Positions 1 to 7,315 of a stretch of DNA of 49,271 bases are shown here, one piece after another. Both the position numbers and the translations under genes were made by a program. Source of the stretch: Elusimicrobiota bacterium (GTDB lineage Bacteria; Elusimicrobiota; Elusimicrobia; UBA1565); contig NVTF01000007.1 of the NCBI GenBank assembly GCA_002401485.1, forward strand, positions 1 through 49,271, in the 5' to 3' direction. Positions within the stretch are counted from its first letter, which is position 1. Each line of letters starts with the position of its first letter. A model generated the notes under the pieces. The model saw nothing but the letters and a program-made list of their open reading frames with translations. It made no database searches and was not told the origin of the DNA.

Positions 1-580
1 CAAAACCAAAAGCAAAAACATCGGCCGGAACCAATCCGTTCACGCCGGCATTAAAAAATTTTGGATGAGAAAACGTGTGCACCGCGCCATCTGAAATGCG
101 GCCCGCAATCGGTGCCGCCATCACAAACAAACGCTCCACCTTGGAAGGACGAAGCGCGGTGTAAAGAACCGACAACGTTCCCCCCATGCAATAGCCGACC
201 AAGGCGGTCTTTTTTTTCTTCGCCTCACGGCACACGCCCTCGACCGTTTTGTGCAGCGTGCCGAGCACATGCTCCTTAAGCCCCATGCCGGCATGTTCCT
301 GAGCCGGCTCACCCCAATCCAAAAGAAAGACGTCCCTGCCTTCCTTCAGCAGGGTTTCGACGACGCTTCGACCGGGCAGGAGGTCTAAAATCGTCGGCTT
401 ATTCACCAGCGCATACACCAGCAGCACCGGCGTGGTTTTGCGATTTTTCGCGGGAGACTTGTAGCGATACAGCGTCGAACGTCCAAAACGCGCGATCTGC
501 GACCTAGGCGATTGGGCGACCACCGCCTTTTTCGCTCCGGTCATGAGCGAGACGGTGTGTTTTGCGTATTCGGCAATCAT
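1..580 (-). CDS. phaC: Class III-like PHA synthase PhaC, N-terminal part (cut by window edge)
   Basis: I translated this by hand because the ORF runs off the window and is missing from the track. It polymerises 3-hydroxyacyl-CoA into polyhydroxyalkanoate. About 193 residues are visible: the YALVNKPTILDLLPG stretch typical of class III synthases, FLLDWG, and the lipase-like box GYCMGG carrying the nucleophilic cysteine. The Asp and His of the triad would lie beyond the edge. The ATG (580-578) directly follows the TAG of the upstream reductase (583-581), so the two are probably translationally coupled. It is paralogous to the PhaC at 2714-3712. Family assignment is firm; whether it is catalytic or a partner subunit is not decidable here. 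Confidence 0.88.
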   Translation of the reverse strand, partial: MIAEYAKHTVSLMTGAKKAVVAQSPRSQIARFGRSTLYRYKSPAKNRKTTPVLLVYALVNKPTILDLLPGRSVVETLLKEGRDVFLLDWGEPAQEHAGMGLKEHVLGTLHKTVEGVCREAKKKKTALVGYCMGGTLSVLYTALRPSKVERLFVMAAPIAGRISDGAVHTFSHPKFFNAGVNGLVPADVFAFGF

Positions 581-1327
581 CTAAAACCCCGTCGTCAGGC
601 CGCCGTCAACGCAAAACACCTGGCCTGTCACGTAGGAGGCCTCGGGACCCGCCAGGAACATATGCATCGAAGCGATTTCCGCCGGTTTCGCGAAACGTTT
701 GAGCGGGATCCTTTCTTCAAGCCCCTTCCTCACTTTTTCAGGCAACCCCTCGGTCATGCGGGTCTCGACAAAGCCCGGCATCACGCAATTGACGCGAATG
801 CCGTGCCGCGCGAACTCCAAGGCCATGGTTTTGGTCAACCCGATGATGCCCGCCTTGGCCGCCGCGTAATTCGCTTGGCCGACATTTCCCAAGGCTGAAA
901 CCGAGGTGGTGTTGAGAATGACGCCGTCGCCTTGTTTGCGCATGACGGCATACGCCGCCCGGCTGCAAATAAAAGCCCCGCGCAGATGCGTGCGGATCAC
1001 CGCGTCAAACTGTTCATCCGACATCTTATGAGCGAAGGCGTCGCGAGTAATTCCTGCATTGTTAATCAACACGTCGATGCGCCCGAAAGCCTCCACAGTG
1101 GTTGTGATCAACGCACGCGCCTGATCGGTGTCCGCCGCGTCCGCTTTAACAAAACGAACCTTCTTTTCCCCGCCGTTTTCCGCGACAAACGCCAGTCCGG
1201 CTTGCTCGTCGAGATCGCTGACCACCACCCTGGCGCCGCGCGCCAAGAATTTCTTCGAGACTACCGCCCCGATTCCGCGCACGCCGCCGGTAACAATGGC
1301 GACGAAGTCTTTTGAAATTTCGTTCAT
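581..1327 (-). CDS. fabG: SDR-family 3-oxoacyl-ACP/acetoacetyl-CoA reductase (FabG/PhaB-like)
   Basis: NADPH-dependent reductase expected to turn 3-oxoacyl-CoA into (R)-3-hydroxyacyl-CoA, the PhaC monomer. The sequence shows the TGGVRGIG cofactor loop, NNAGITRD, the catalytic YAAAK after a serine-rich strand, and a C-terminal YVTGQVFCVDGG, all standard for FabG/PhaB. I trimmed the 269-residue track ORF by 21 codons to MNEISKDF: that ATG has GAGGG just upstream and overlaps the ligase stop as ATGA. The resulting 248 residues fit the family. It is followed at once by the partial phaC. PhaB function is inferred from the cluster; a fatty-acid FabG role cannot be excluded. Confidence 0.9.
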   Translation of the reverse strand: MNEISKDFVAIVTGGVRGIGAVVSKKFLARGARVVVSDLDEQAGLAFVAENGGEKKVRFVKADAADTDQARALITTTVEAFGRIDVLINNAGITRDAFAHKMSDEQFDAVIRTHLRGAFICSRAAYAVMRKQGDGVILNTTSVSALGNVGQANYAAAKAGIIGLTKTMALEFARHGIRVNCVMPGFVETRMTEGLPEKVRKGLEERIPLKRFAKPAEIASMHMFLAGPEASYVTGQVFCVDGGLTTGF

Positions 1328-2727
1328 GTTTCCCTCAATGTTGATTTGAGAATTTTCCCCATCGCGTTTTTGGGCAGCGACTCGACCCAATGAAAGCGTT
1401 TAGGGATTTTGTAACGGGCCAGGTTTCCTTCTAAAAATTCCTTCAAGGCGCGAGCCGAGATCGAGCGCTTCCGTGCAACCAGAAACGCCGTTCCCACCTC
1501 TCCCCAACGAGTATCGGGCACACCCACAACAGCGGCTTCGGAGACCTCCGGGTGGTTCAGCAAGGACGTCTCAACCTCCGCCGGATATACATTTTCCCCG
1601 CCCGAAATAAACATTTCCTTGAGACGACCCAGGATGTAGTAATAACCATCGGCGTCGCGTTCGGCGAGGTCGCCGGTAGACACCCAGTCTTCAGCGCCGG
1701 CGCCTCCCAAATATCCTGAGAAAACGTGAGGTCCGCGAATCAACAACTCCCCGGAATCCGCGTTGTTGCCGGATTTATCCACCAACTTCATTTCCGTACC
1801 CGGCATCGGTAGTCCGACCGATGAAGATTTAGATCCCGCCTGACTTTCCGGGAAATAGAAGCAGTTCGGCCCAACCTCAGTCATGCCAAAACCCTGCTTA
1901 AAAATTAATCCGCGCTTGCGATAGGCCTGAGCCAACGGCGCGGGACACGGGGCTCCACCCGAAATAAGGAAGCGCGGACAGGCTCCCTGAAGGTCTTCTT
2001 CCAGTAATGCGGCAAACATCGTGGGAACACCAAACACCACCGTCACCTGACCCGTGCGGAGCAAGGCTGCGACTCGTGACGGGTCGAATTTAGAATGCAG
2101 ATGCACCATGCCCCCCAATGACAACAGGGGCAAGGTCAAGACATTCCATCCGCCGGTATGAAACAACGGTGCGCCGCTGACGGTTGTATCGTCTGGGCGA
2201 AGACCCCAACCGATCACCGTTTGACGCGCATTCGCGTCGATCATGCGGTTGGACAACAGCGCCCCTTTCGGGCGGCCGGTTGTTCCAGAGGTATAAAGAA
2301 CAAGCGGGGTCGCTTCCGGGTCCGGGACGCCTCCTGCAATCGCTTCACCTTGCGCCAATGCGGAAAGGGAAAGAGGAACCCCCCGGCACAACGAATGAGC
2401 CGCTGCCGCGTGCGCCGCATCATGCAAAATAACGGTGGGCCGAAAATCCTCAAAAATACGGGACAACTCCGAGGGCGTGAGACGCCAATTGAGGGGACAC
2501 AGCGTCCATCCATGGGCGCGCGCCGCGAAGAGGGCGGCGAGCGTTTCCATGCGATTATAGCTAAGCAACGCAACGCGATCACCGCGGCGCAATCCCAGGT
2601 CCCGCAAGGTTCCTGCCGCCCGGCGGGCCAGCCTCACAAGCCCCCCATACGAAAGACTGTTCCCTTCATCATCGAAAAGGGCGATCTTCTCAGGATGAAG
2701 GGCAGCCTGTGCGTCAAGCCAATCCAT
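1324..2727 (-). CDS. AMP-forming acyl-CoA synthetase
   Basis: Member of the ANL adenylating family, activating a carboxylic acid to its acyl-CoA through an acyl-AMP. Visible motifs are the P-loop-like LYTSGTTGRPKG, GFGMTEVGP, the STGDLAERDADGYYYILGR region with the hinge, GGENVYPAEVE, and the C-terminal lysine in NAMGKILKS. At 467 residues it is slightly short for the family but contains all core motifs. Its start lies within the last 14 bp of phaC and its stop overlaps fabG as ATGA, so it is in the same operon. In a PHA cluster it could activate fatty acids or 3-hydroxy acids recycled from polymer; the substrate is inferred only. Confidence 0.9.
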   Translation of the reverse strand: MDWLDAQAALHPEKIALFDDEGNSLSYGGLVRLARRAAGTLRDLGLRRGDRVALLSYNRMETLAALFAARAHGWTLCPLNWRLTPSELSRIFEDFRPTVILHDAAHAAAAHSLCRGVPLSLSALAQGEAIAGGVPDPEATPLVLYTSGTTGRPKGALLSNRMIDANARQTVIGWGLRPDDTTVSGAPLFHTGGWNVLTLPLLSLGGMVHLHSKFDPSRVAALLRTGQVTVVFGVPTMFAALLEEDLQGACPRFLISGGAPCPAPLAQAYRKRGLIFKQGFGMTEVGPNCFYFPESQAGSKSSSVGLPMPGTEMKLVDKSGNNADSGELLIRGPHVFSGYLGGAGAEDWVSTGDLAERDADGYYYILGRLKEMFISGGENVYPAEVETSLLNHPEVSEAAVVGVPDTRWGEVGTAFLVARKRSISARALKEFLEGNLARYKIPKRFHWVESLPKNAMGKILKSTLRET

Positions 2728-3712
2728 CGGTTGCCTCCTTATTAGAAAGCCATTTCAAAACCTTCGGCCACAACTCACGATGCGCCCGGCCGGAAACCGA
2801 AAGACCGACATGCCCCGCCTTAAATGCGATCGACTCGGCCCGGCGTCCGAGCAGCCCGAGAGCGGCTTCGGCAGCGGCCGGCGGAACCAGATGGTCGCGT
2901 TCTCCATAAATAACAAGCGCGGGACCCCGAAAGCGGCTCCTCTTTAAATCCTTGGACTTCATGAATTTATTGTCCTGGTAAAAATCTTTAACGACCCGCC
3001 GAAAAACCTCGCCGGGATGCGGAACAAATTCCCGTTTCCACGCTTCCAGCGCCAGGAATTGTTCGATTTGCCCCTCCGAGAGTTTTTTCTGATAAAGCGC
3101 GTCCAGAAATCCGAGATTGCCGCGAAGAGAGGACAGGGGTTTTAGGGTTTCGAAGGCGCTCCACAAAAACGAACCGGGAACATTGCCAAACGCGCGCACG
3201 AGAAGATCCACATCGAATTGACCCTTTTGCGACCATGTGCACAAGGTTCCCATTTTTGAAAAATCCACCGGGGTTGCCAATAGGATAAGCCGGGCGATTG
3301 TTTTAGGGCGTGCCGCGGCGTAGAGCAGCGAAAACAGTCCCCCCTCACAGTACCCGAACACGGTTGGTTTTTTTCCGGGGTGGCGGGCGGCGATCACATC
3401 CATAAAATGCCCGAGGTCTCCGAGCACATAGTCCTCGAGCGGTCGCGACGCGTCTTGGGGACGCGCCGTTCCCCAATCAACCAGATAGACCGGGTGACCG
3501 GCGTCGCGAAACCGCTCCACAACGCTTAATCCCGGAAGCAGGTCGAGCACAAACGGTTTGTTGACCATGGCATACACCATGAGAACAGGGGCCCGATGAA
3601 CGCGCCCTTTCGGGGCGTAGTAAAAAAGGGATGCGGGGCCGGAGCCCGCCGCCTTTCGACGGGGAGTCCGGCCCACGCGGACCGAGGCAGGTTTAATACT
3701 TGCCGCAGCCAT
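2714..3712 (-). CDS. phaC: Class III-like PHA synthase PhaC
   Basis: 332-residue alpha/beta-hydrolase-fold protein resembling class III PhaC (about 355 residues). It shows VYAMVNKPFVLDLLPG, YLVDWG, the box GYCEGG with the nucleophilic Cys, YGERDHLVP with the probable catalytic Asp, and AGHVGLSVSG with the catalytic His. Class III enzymes normally need a PhaE partner; none is seen in the window, but a second PhaC lies two genes downstream. The ATG at 3712 is the only start in frame, because a TAG lies 16 codons upstream, so the protein is shorter at its N terminus than usual. The Shine-Dalgarno is weak (AAGAAG). It overlaps the small ORF before it and the ligase after it. Confidence 0.88.
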   Translation of the reverse strand: MAAASIKPASVRVGRTPRRKAAGSGPASLFYYAPKGRVHRAPVLMVYAMVNKPFVLDLLPGLSVVERFRDAGHPVYLVDWGTARPQDASRPLEDYVLGDLGHFMDVIAARHPGKKPTVFGYCEGGLFSLLYAAARPKTIARLILLATPVDFSKMGTLCTWSQKGQFDVDLLVRAFGNVPGSFLWSAFETLKPLSSLRGNLGFLDALYQKKLSEGQIEQFLALEAWKREFVPHPGEVFRRVVKDFYQDNKFMKSKDLKRSRFRGPALVIYGERDHLVPPAAAEAALGLLGRRAESIAFKAGHVGLSVSGRAHRELWPKVLKWLSNKEATDGLA

Positions 3713-3830
3713 GCTTCTTCTTCGTTTTCCGCGTCGTTTCGGGGCGCGCGGGTATCCCTAGGAACTCGGCGGCCATCGCGGCTGATAGGTCCCGATGCCC
3801 GCACAGTAGTTCCAAACTATGGCGCGGCAT
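3693..3830 (-). CDS. Possible 45-codon ORF between phasin and phaC
   Basis: Too short for the ORF track. The ATG at 3830-3828 directly follows the phasin stop (3833-3831), the same abutting arrangement as fabG and the partial phaC. It reads 45 residues, ends in a basic Lys/Cys/Gly-rich tail (TKKKHGCGKY) and stops inside the start of phaC (overlap 20 bp). I do not recognise it. It could be a true small protein, a translational coupling leader for phaC, or chance; the coupling to the phasin stop is the only positive evidence. Confidence 0.35.
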   Translation of the reverse strand: MPRHSLELLCGHRDLSAAMAAEFLGIPARPETTRKTKKKHGCGKY

Positions 3831-4160
3831 TTAGGCTCCGACTTTCTCCGCGAGTTTCGCCGACTGCTCACGCATCATCTTGCGCACCGGCTGCGCAATA
3901 GAACGGCGATAGGTGCTAAACGCCGCCTTCACGCCCGAACGGGCGGTCTCAATATTTTTTTCCTGCAGTCCGTAAAAAATATCCGTCGCGGGCGCCGCGG
4001 CCCGGATTTGCCTCAATCCGCTTTGCGCGGCTTCAAAGGCGTCATCAATGCCCTGCTGCAGCATCTCTTCCATCTTTTCCTGCGCCTCAATGCCGATCTC
4101 CAGTGATTCGTTGATTGAATCCGCTGCCTGCTGTTGTACGTTCTCTTTCTGTTTGCGCAT
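3831..4160 (-). CDS. Phasin-like small helical protein
   Basis: 109 residues, almost entirely predicted amphipathic helix, rich in Gln, Glu, Ala and Lys, without signal peptide or cysteines. Composition and length match phasin-family proteins that coat polyhydroxyalkanoate granules, and the gene stands directly upstream of phaC. A strong GGAGG Shine-Dalgarno lies upstream of the ATG, suggesting high expression as expected for a granule coat protein. It starts 12 bp after the hydrolase stop. The assignment rests on context and helical character, since phasins diverge strongly in sequence. Confidence 0.65.
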   Translation of the reverse strand: MRKQKENVQQQAADSINESLEIGIEAQEKMEEMLQQGIDDAFEAAQSGLRQIRAAAPATDIFYGLQEKNIETARSGVKAAFSTYRRSIAQPVRKMMREQSAKLAEKVGA

Positions 4161-4172
4161 CGTTTGCCCCTC

Positions 4173-5021
4173 CTAAGGGTGATTCCTCTCCCCGCGCCCC
4201 GAATTTCCAGCGATGTGGGACCCCGGCGTATGCGGCGCGAGAAACTCCAAAATCGCACCGTTCACGGCATCGGGTTCTTCAACGAAAAAATAGTGGCCGC
4301 CGCCAAGATAACGTTCAAGACGGACATCGGTGATGCGCGCTGCCAGGCGTTCACTGTTCACCGGGGGGACAATTAAATCGTCCTCGCCCGTCATCACCAA
4401 GCAGGGGACTTGCGGAGCGCGGGGCAGAGACGAAAAGCCGGCGCCTGCTGCGGCCTGCGTCCACCACGATTGCGGGGCGATAGGATCGGCCAACCGCCGC
4501 CGCGCGGCTTCCTTTAGATGTTCCTCATTCAACTCCCAATACCAGTTGGAATGCGCCAAACGCATCGCGCCGGTTAAGGTTTGCAGCGGGTCCCCATTGG
4601 CATTAGGCTGGATGCTCGCATACACCGACGGACTCATCCCAATCGCCAACGGCAGCCCCGGGGTGGTGCATAACAGGGTTAAGGTGGCGACCCGTTCGGG
4701 ATTGCGGCGCTCCAATTCTTGGGCGATCATCCCGCCCAACGATGCCCCCAGCACATGAGCGCGGGCGATGTCCAAGGCATCGAGCAATTGCGCCGCGTCA
4801 TCGGCCATGTGAGCGATTGTATACGGTCCCGACGGACGGTCGCTGCCGCCTACGCCCCGATTGTCGAAGGTGACCACGCGGTACTGCGAGGAGAGAGCAT
4901 CGATTTGAGCGGACCACATACCGCGGTCCCGGCCAAGGCCTGCAATCAACAGCAAAGGAAATCCGTCGCCGACCGAGCCGTATTCCAGTCTCAATCCGTT
5001 TTCAATAACCACGCTGGGCAT
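4173..5021 (-). CDS. Alpha/beta hydrolase
   Basis: 282-residue cytoplasmic alpha/beta hydrolase. The oxyanion-side motif LLIAGLGRDRGMW, the strand FDNRGVGGSD, the nucleophile elbow GASLGGM (Ser), the acid loop GEDDLIVPP (Asp) and GGGHYFF (His) give a complete Ser-Asp-His triad. Overall layout resembles 3-oxoadipate enol-lactonase-like hydrolases. It begins one base after the TetR stop and precedes the phasin, so it belongs to the PHA operon; an intracellular PHA depolymerase or acyl-CoA thioesterase role is a plausible inference, not shown. The C-terminal 15 residues are polar and probably disordered. Confidence 0.85.
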   Translation of the reverse strand: MPSVVIENGLRLEYGSVGDGFPLLLIAGLGRDRGMWSAQIDALSSQYRVVTFDNRGVGGSDRPSGPYTIAHMADDAAQLLDALDIARAHVLGASLGGMIAQELERRNPERVATLTLLCTTPGLPLAIGMSPSVYASIQPNANGDPLQTLTGAMRLAHSNWYWELNEEHLKEAARRRLADPIAPQSWWTQAAAGAGFSSLPRAPQVPCLVMTGEDDLIVPPVNSERLAARITDVRLERYLGGGHYFFVEEPDAVNGAILEFLAPHTPGSHIAGNSGRGERNHP

Positions 5022-5022
5022 C

Positions 5023-5658
5023 TTATTTCCTCGGTGTCAGCCCGTAGCGGTATACGCGCGCGAATAGGTCGATCATTTCTTTGTCCGATTTTCCAAAATG
5101 CTTCCGCACGCCAAAAAGCCGCTCAACAATAAAATAATTAAAGAAACTCAGGGTCACCATCATCATCGCGGCGGCAGGATCAATGTCCTTCGCCAACCCC
5201 CTAGCGGCTTTTCCATTCGTCACGGCAAGATGTTTTTCGTAGCGTGCGTGCATGCCGCGAAACAGGGTTCCGATATAACGCCCCTGAAACTCGACAACGT
5301 CTACGTAGATGAGCAGGATGTAGTCTGAAAATCGGCGTATCGTTTCTTGGGAAGCATTGCCGATCGCTTCGATATTCTCCGGGAAGGGCGCTGCGAGAAA
5401 AGCCTGGGGAAGAGGATTTTCCGGATTGAAGTATTCTTCTTCGTAGCGTTCGAGAAGCGCAGCAAAGAGTTTCTCCTTCCCAGAATAGTGATTGTAGAGA
5501 TTGCCGAGGCTAACGCCGGCCTGCTTGGCGATGTCGCGAATCGAGGTCCCGTGAAAGCCCCGGTTGCAGAATAAGGAGCGGGCTGCGTCGAGAATTTTGT
5601 CCTTGTTGGCGCCTTTCGATTTTCTGACAGTCCGCTTTTTCTTCGTCGTGTTTGCCAT
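5023..5658 (-). CDS. TetR-family transcriptional regulator, first gene of the PHA operon
   Basis: 211 residues. After a Lys-rich N-terminal arm comes the classic TetR helix-turn-helix: DAARSLFCNRGFHGTSIRDI, followed by AGVSLGNLYNHYSGKEKLF. The C-terminal ligand and dimer domain is unremarkable. It is the first gene of the operon; the next ORF starts one base after its stop. Its own upstream region has a consensus-like promoter with a perfect 16-bp palindrome immediately after the -10 box, typical of TetR autorepression. The ligand is probably an acyl-CoA or fatty acid given the genes controlled, which is inference. Confidence 0.93.
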   Translation of the reverse strand: MANTTKKKRTVRKSKGANKDKILDAARSLFCNRGFHGTSIRDIAKQAGVSLGNLYNHYSGKEKLFAALLERYEEEYFNPENPLPQAFLAAPFPENIEAIGNASQETIRRFSDYILLIYVDVVEFQGRYIGTLFRGMHARYEKHLAVTNGKAARGLAKDIDPAAAMMMVTLSFFNYFIVERLFGVRKHFGKSDKEMIDLFARVYRYGLTPRK

Positions 5659-5676
5659 GGGGGGCCTCTATAATGA

Positions 5677-5692
5677 ATGAACGATCGTTCAT
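5677..5692. promoter_or_regulatory. Perfect 16-bp palindrome, probable TetR operator
   Basis: ATGAACGATCGTTCAT is a perfect inverted repeat lying one base after the -10 box of the tetR promoter and 18 bp before the tetR start codon. Operators of this type (GAACG-centre-CGTTC) are common for TetR-family repressors. Position and symmetry predict autorepression of the entire PHA operon. Confidence 0.8.
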
Positions 5693-5693
5693 A

Positions 5694-5723
5694 ATAATAC
5701 CCCAAACCCCGCTCCTTTGTCAA
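5694..5723 (-). promoter_or_regulatory. Sigma-70-type promoter of the tetR/PHA operon
   Basis: On the minus strand a perfect TTGACA (5723-5718), an 18-bp spacer and TATTAT (5699-5694) form a strong vegetative promoter. Transcription would start within the palindrome at 5677-5692, leaving a short leader to the tetR ATG at 5658. Confidence 0.75.
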
Positions 5724-5758
5724 CCTGGAACGGTCGCCTCTTCAGATTGTTTTTTGCG

Positions 5759-6484
5759 TCAACCGCTTTTGAGGAAGAACTGCATCGTCGTGCCGCCGCA
5801 CTCGATGATGTCGCCGTCATTCAACGACACCGACCCGCTCACGCTTGAGCCGTTTACAATCGGGTAACCGTCTTTAACCGCCATCAGGGTATAGCCGTCG
5901 GGCTTGCGATGCACCGATGCCGCGACTTCCGGAGCGGAGCCGAACAGCCCCGTTCCTTTAATCGGGATTTGAACACGATCGGATTTTCCGATGTAAGTGG
6001 AAAGACCTTTGAGAGCATACTCCGGATCACCGGCAATGCCCTTCAAAACACGCAGGTAACCCGCTTTTTCTTGGGGGTCTTCCGTATTCTTCGCCGCCGC
6101 TGCAGCCATTTCCGCTTTCTTCTCAGCGGAAAGCACCATCGTTTCATCAGCGGCTGCGGGTTTTGCCGCAACGGGAGGCACTATTTCTTCTTCGGGCTCT
6201 TCCGAGATAAAAACTAGGGCATGCCGCGCGAGACCGACAACATCATTGTGATGCAGGCCGGCTTTCATCACCCGTTTTTCGTTTACAAAAGTCCCGTTCG
6301 TCGATTCCAAATCCTCGACGTAATGGGTGTCGCCTTTGAGAACAATCTTGCAATGATGTCCGGAAATCGCCGGGTTATCGATCACGATATCGTTATCGGG
6401 TTTACGACCCACGGAAATAGAGGATTTATTGATCGGAATTTCCTTGATCACCGCGGCGTTAAATTTTAAAAGCAGCTTCGGCAT
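5759..6484 (-). CDS. Protein with two FHA domains
   Basis: 241 residues. The N-terminal FHA domain (about 1-95) has the phosphothreonine-binding signature ISVGRKPDNDIVI, SGHHC and LESTNGTFVN. A linker rich in Glu and Ala (about 95-140) leads to a second, more degenerate FHA-like domain (STYIGKS, then VNGSSVSGSVSLNDGD). FHA proteins read out Ser/Thr kinase signalling. It stands last in a kinase, phosphatase, FHA operon: the PP2C stop is 12 bp upstream and GGGAG precedes this ATG. A threonine in the linker motif DETMVL could be a kinase target, because the same ETMVL-type motif recurs as ETLVL in the kinase tail; that link is my inference. Confidence 0.9.
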   Translation of the reverse strand: MPKLLLKFNAAVIKEIPINKSSISVGRKPDNDIVIDNPAISGHHCKIVLKGDTHYVEDLESTNGTFVNEKRVMKAGLHHNDVVGLARHALVFISEEPEEEIVPPVAAKPAAADETMVLSAEKKAEMAAAAAKNTEDPQEKAGYLRVLKGIAGDPEYALKGLSTYIGKSDRVQIPIKGTGLFGSAPEVAASVHRKPDGYTLMAVKDGYPIVNGSSVSGSVSLNDGDIIECGGTTMQFFLKSG

Positions 6485-6496
6485 AACAGGGTCTCC

Positions 6497-7315
6497 CTAA
6501 CCTCCAAACAAATGGCCTAGAAAATTTTTAACGGTGCTGGGTTTCGCAGCCCCAACACGAACAATCGCGACGGTGACATTATCGACCCCGCCTGCTTCAT
6601 TGGCCATCTTTATAAATTTGTCCGTCCAGGACTGAGGCGTCCCGGGAGTGGAAAGAACCTCCGCCATTTGAGGATCGGTAACCATTTTTGTCAAACCGTC
6701 AGAACACACGAGAAAAATATCGCCGGACAGCACCGGGTGTTCATGCACCTCAACATCGACCTTCTCTTCAGTCCCGAGCGCGCGCGTGAGAATATTTTGC
6801 AGATGTGATTTTTCCGCCTCATCCTCGGTGATCAAACCATGCTTCACCTGATCCATCACCAAGGAATGGTCTTCGGTTATCCGTTCAATCACGCCGTTTC
6901 TAAAGAGATACATGCGGCTGTCACCGACGTGGGCGACCGCAATTGATTTAGGTCCGGTCAACACGGCGACCACGGTTGTTCCCATGCCGTGGTCCTTCGC
7001 GAAGGCCCGCGCCTTCTCAAAAATAACGGTGTTGGCGCTTTCGATAAGATGCACGAGCTGCCGCTCGGCGATACTTTGCGTTTCGTCGCCGCCCTTGGGA
7101 ACCGCTTTTTTTCCGCCGCCCAACATTTGTTTCCCGAAGGATAATATCGTTTCGATGGCGAGACCACTGGCCACCTCGCCCGAGTTGTGTCCCCCCATCC
7201 CATCGGCAACAACAATCAAACCCAGCTCCGGCAAGAGGCCGATGCTGTCTTCGTTGCGCTCCCGGACCTTTCCCGGATCGGTCTTGCCTGCCATTTCGTA
7301 ATGAGAGTCACTCAT
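6497..7315 (-). CDS. PP2C-family protein Ser/Thr phosphatase
   Basis: 272 residues, the soluble PP2C/PPM catalytic domain. Metal-binding motifs are intact: RERNEDSIG near residue 20, VVADGMGGHNSG, HVGDSRMYLF, the ITEDHSL region, and the late SDGLTKMV and GGVDNVTVAIV. It should dephosphorylate the kinase encoded just upstream and its targets. The ATG overlaps the kinase stop as ATGA (7312-7315), a sign of coupled translation. It ends in a short hydrophobic tail, NFLGHLFGG, which might be membrane-associating. Confidence 0.95.
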   Translation of the reverse strand: MSDSHYEMAGKTDPGKVRERNEDSIGLLPELGLIVVADGMGGHNSGEVASGLAIETILSFGKQMLGGGKKAVPKGGDETQSIAERQLVHLIESANTVIFEKARAFAKDHGMGTTVVAVLTGPKSIAVAHVGDSRMYLFRNGVIERITEDHSLVMDQVKHGLITEDEAEKSHLQNILTRALGTEEKVDVEVHEHPVLSGDIFLVCSDGLTKMVTDPQMAEVLSTPGTPQSWTDKFIKMANEAGGVDNVTVAIVRVGAAKPSTVKNFLGHLFGG

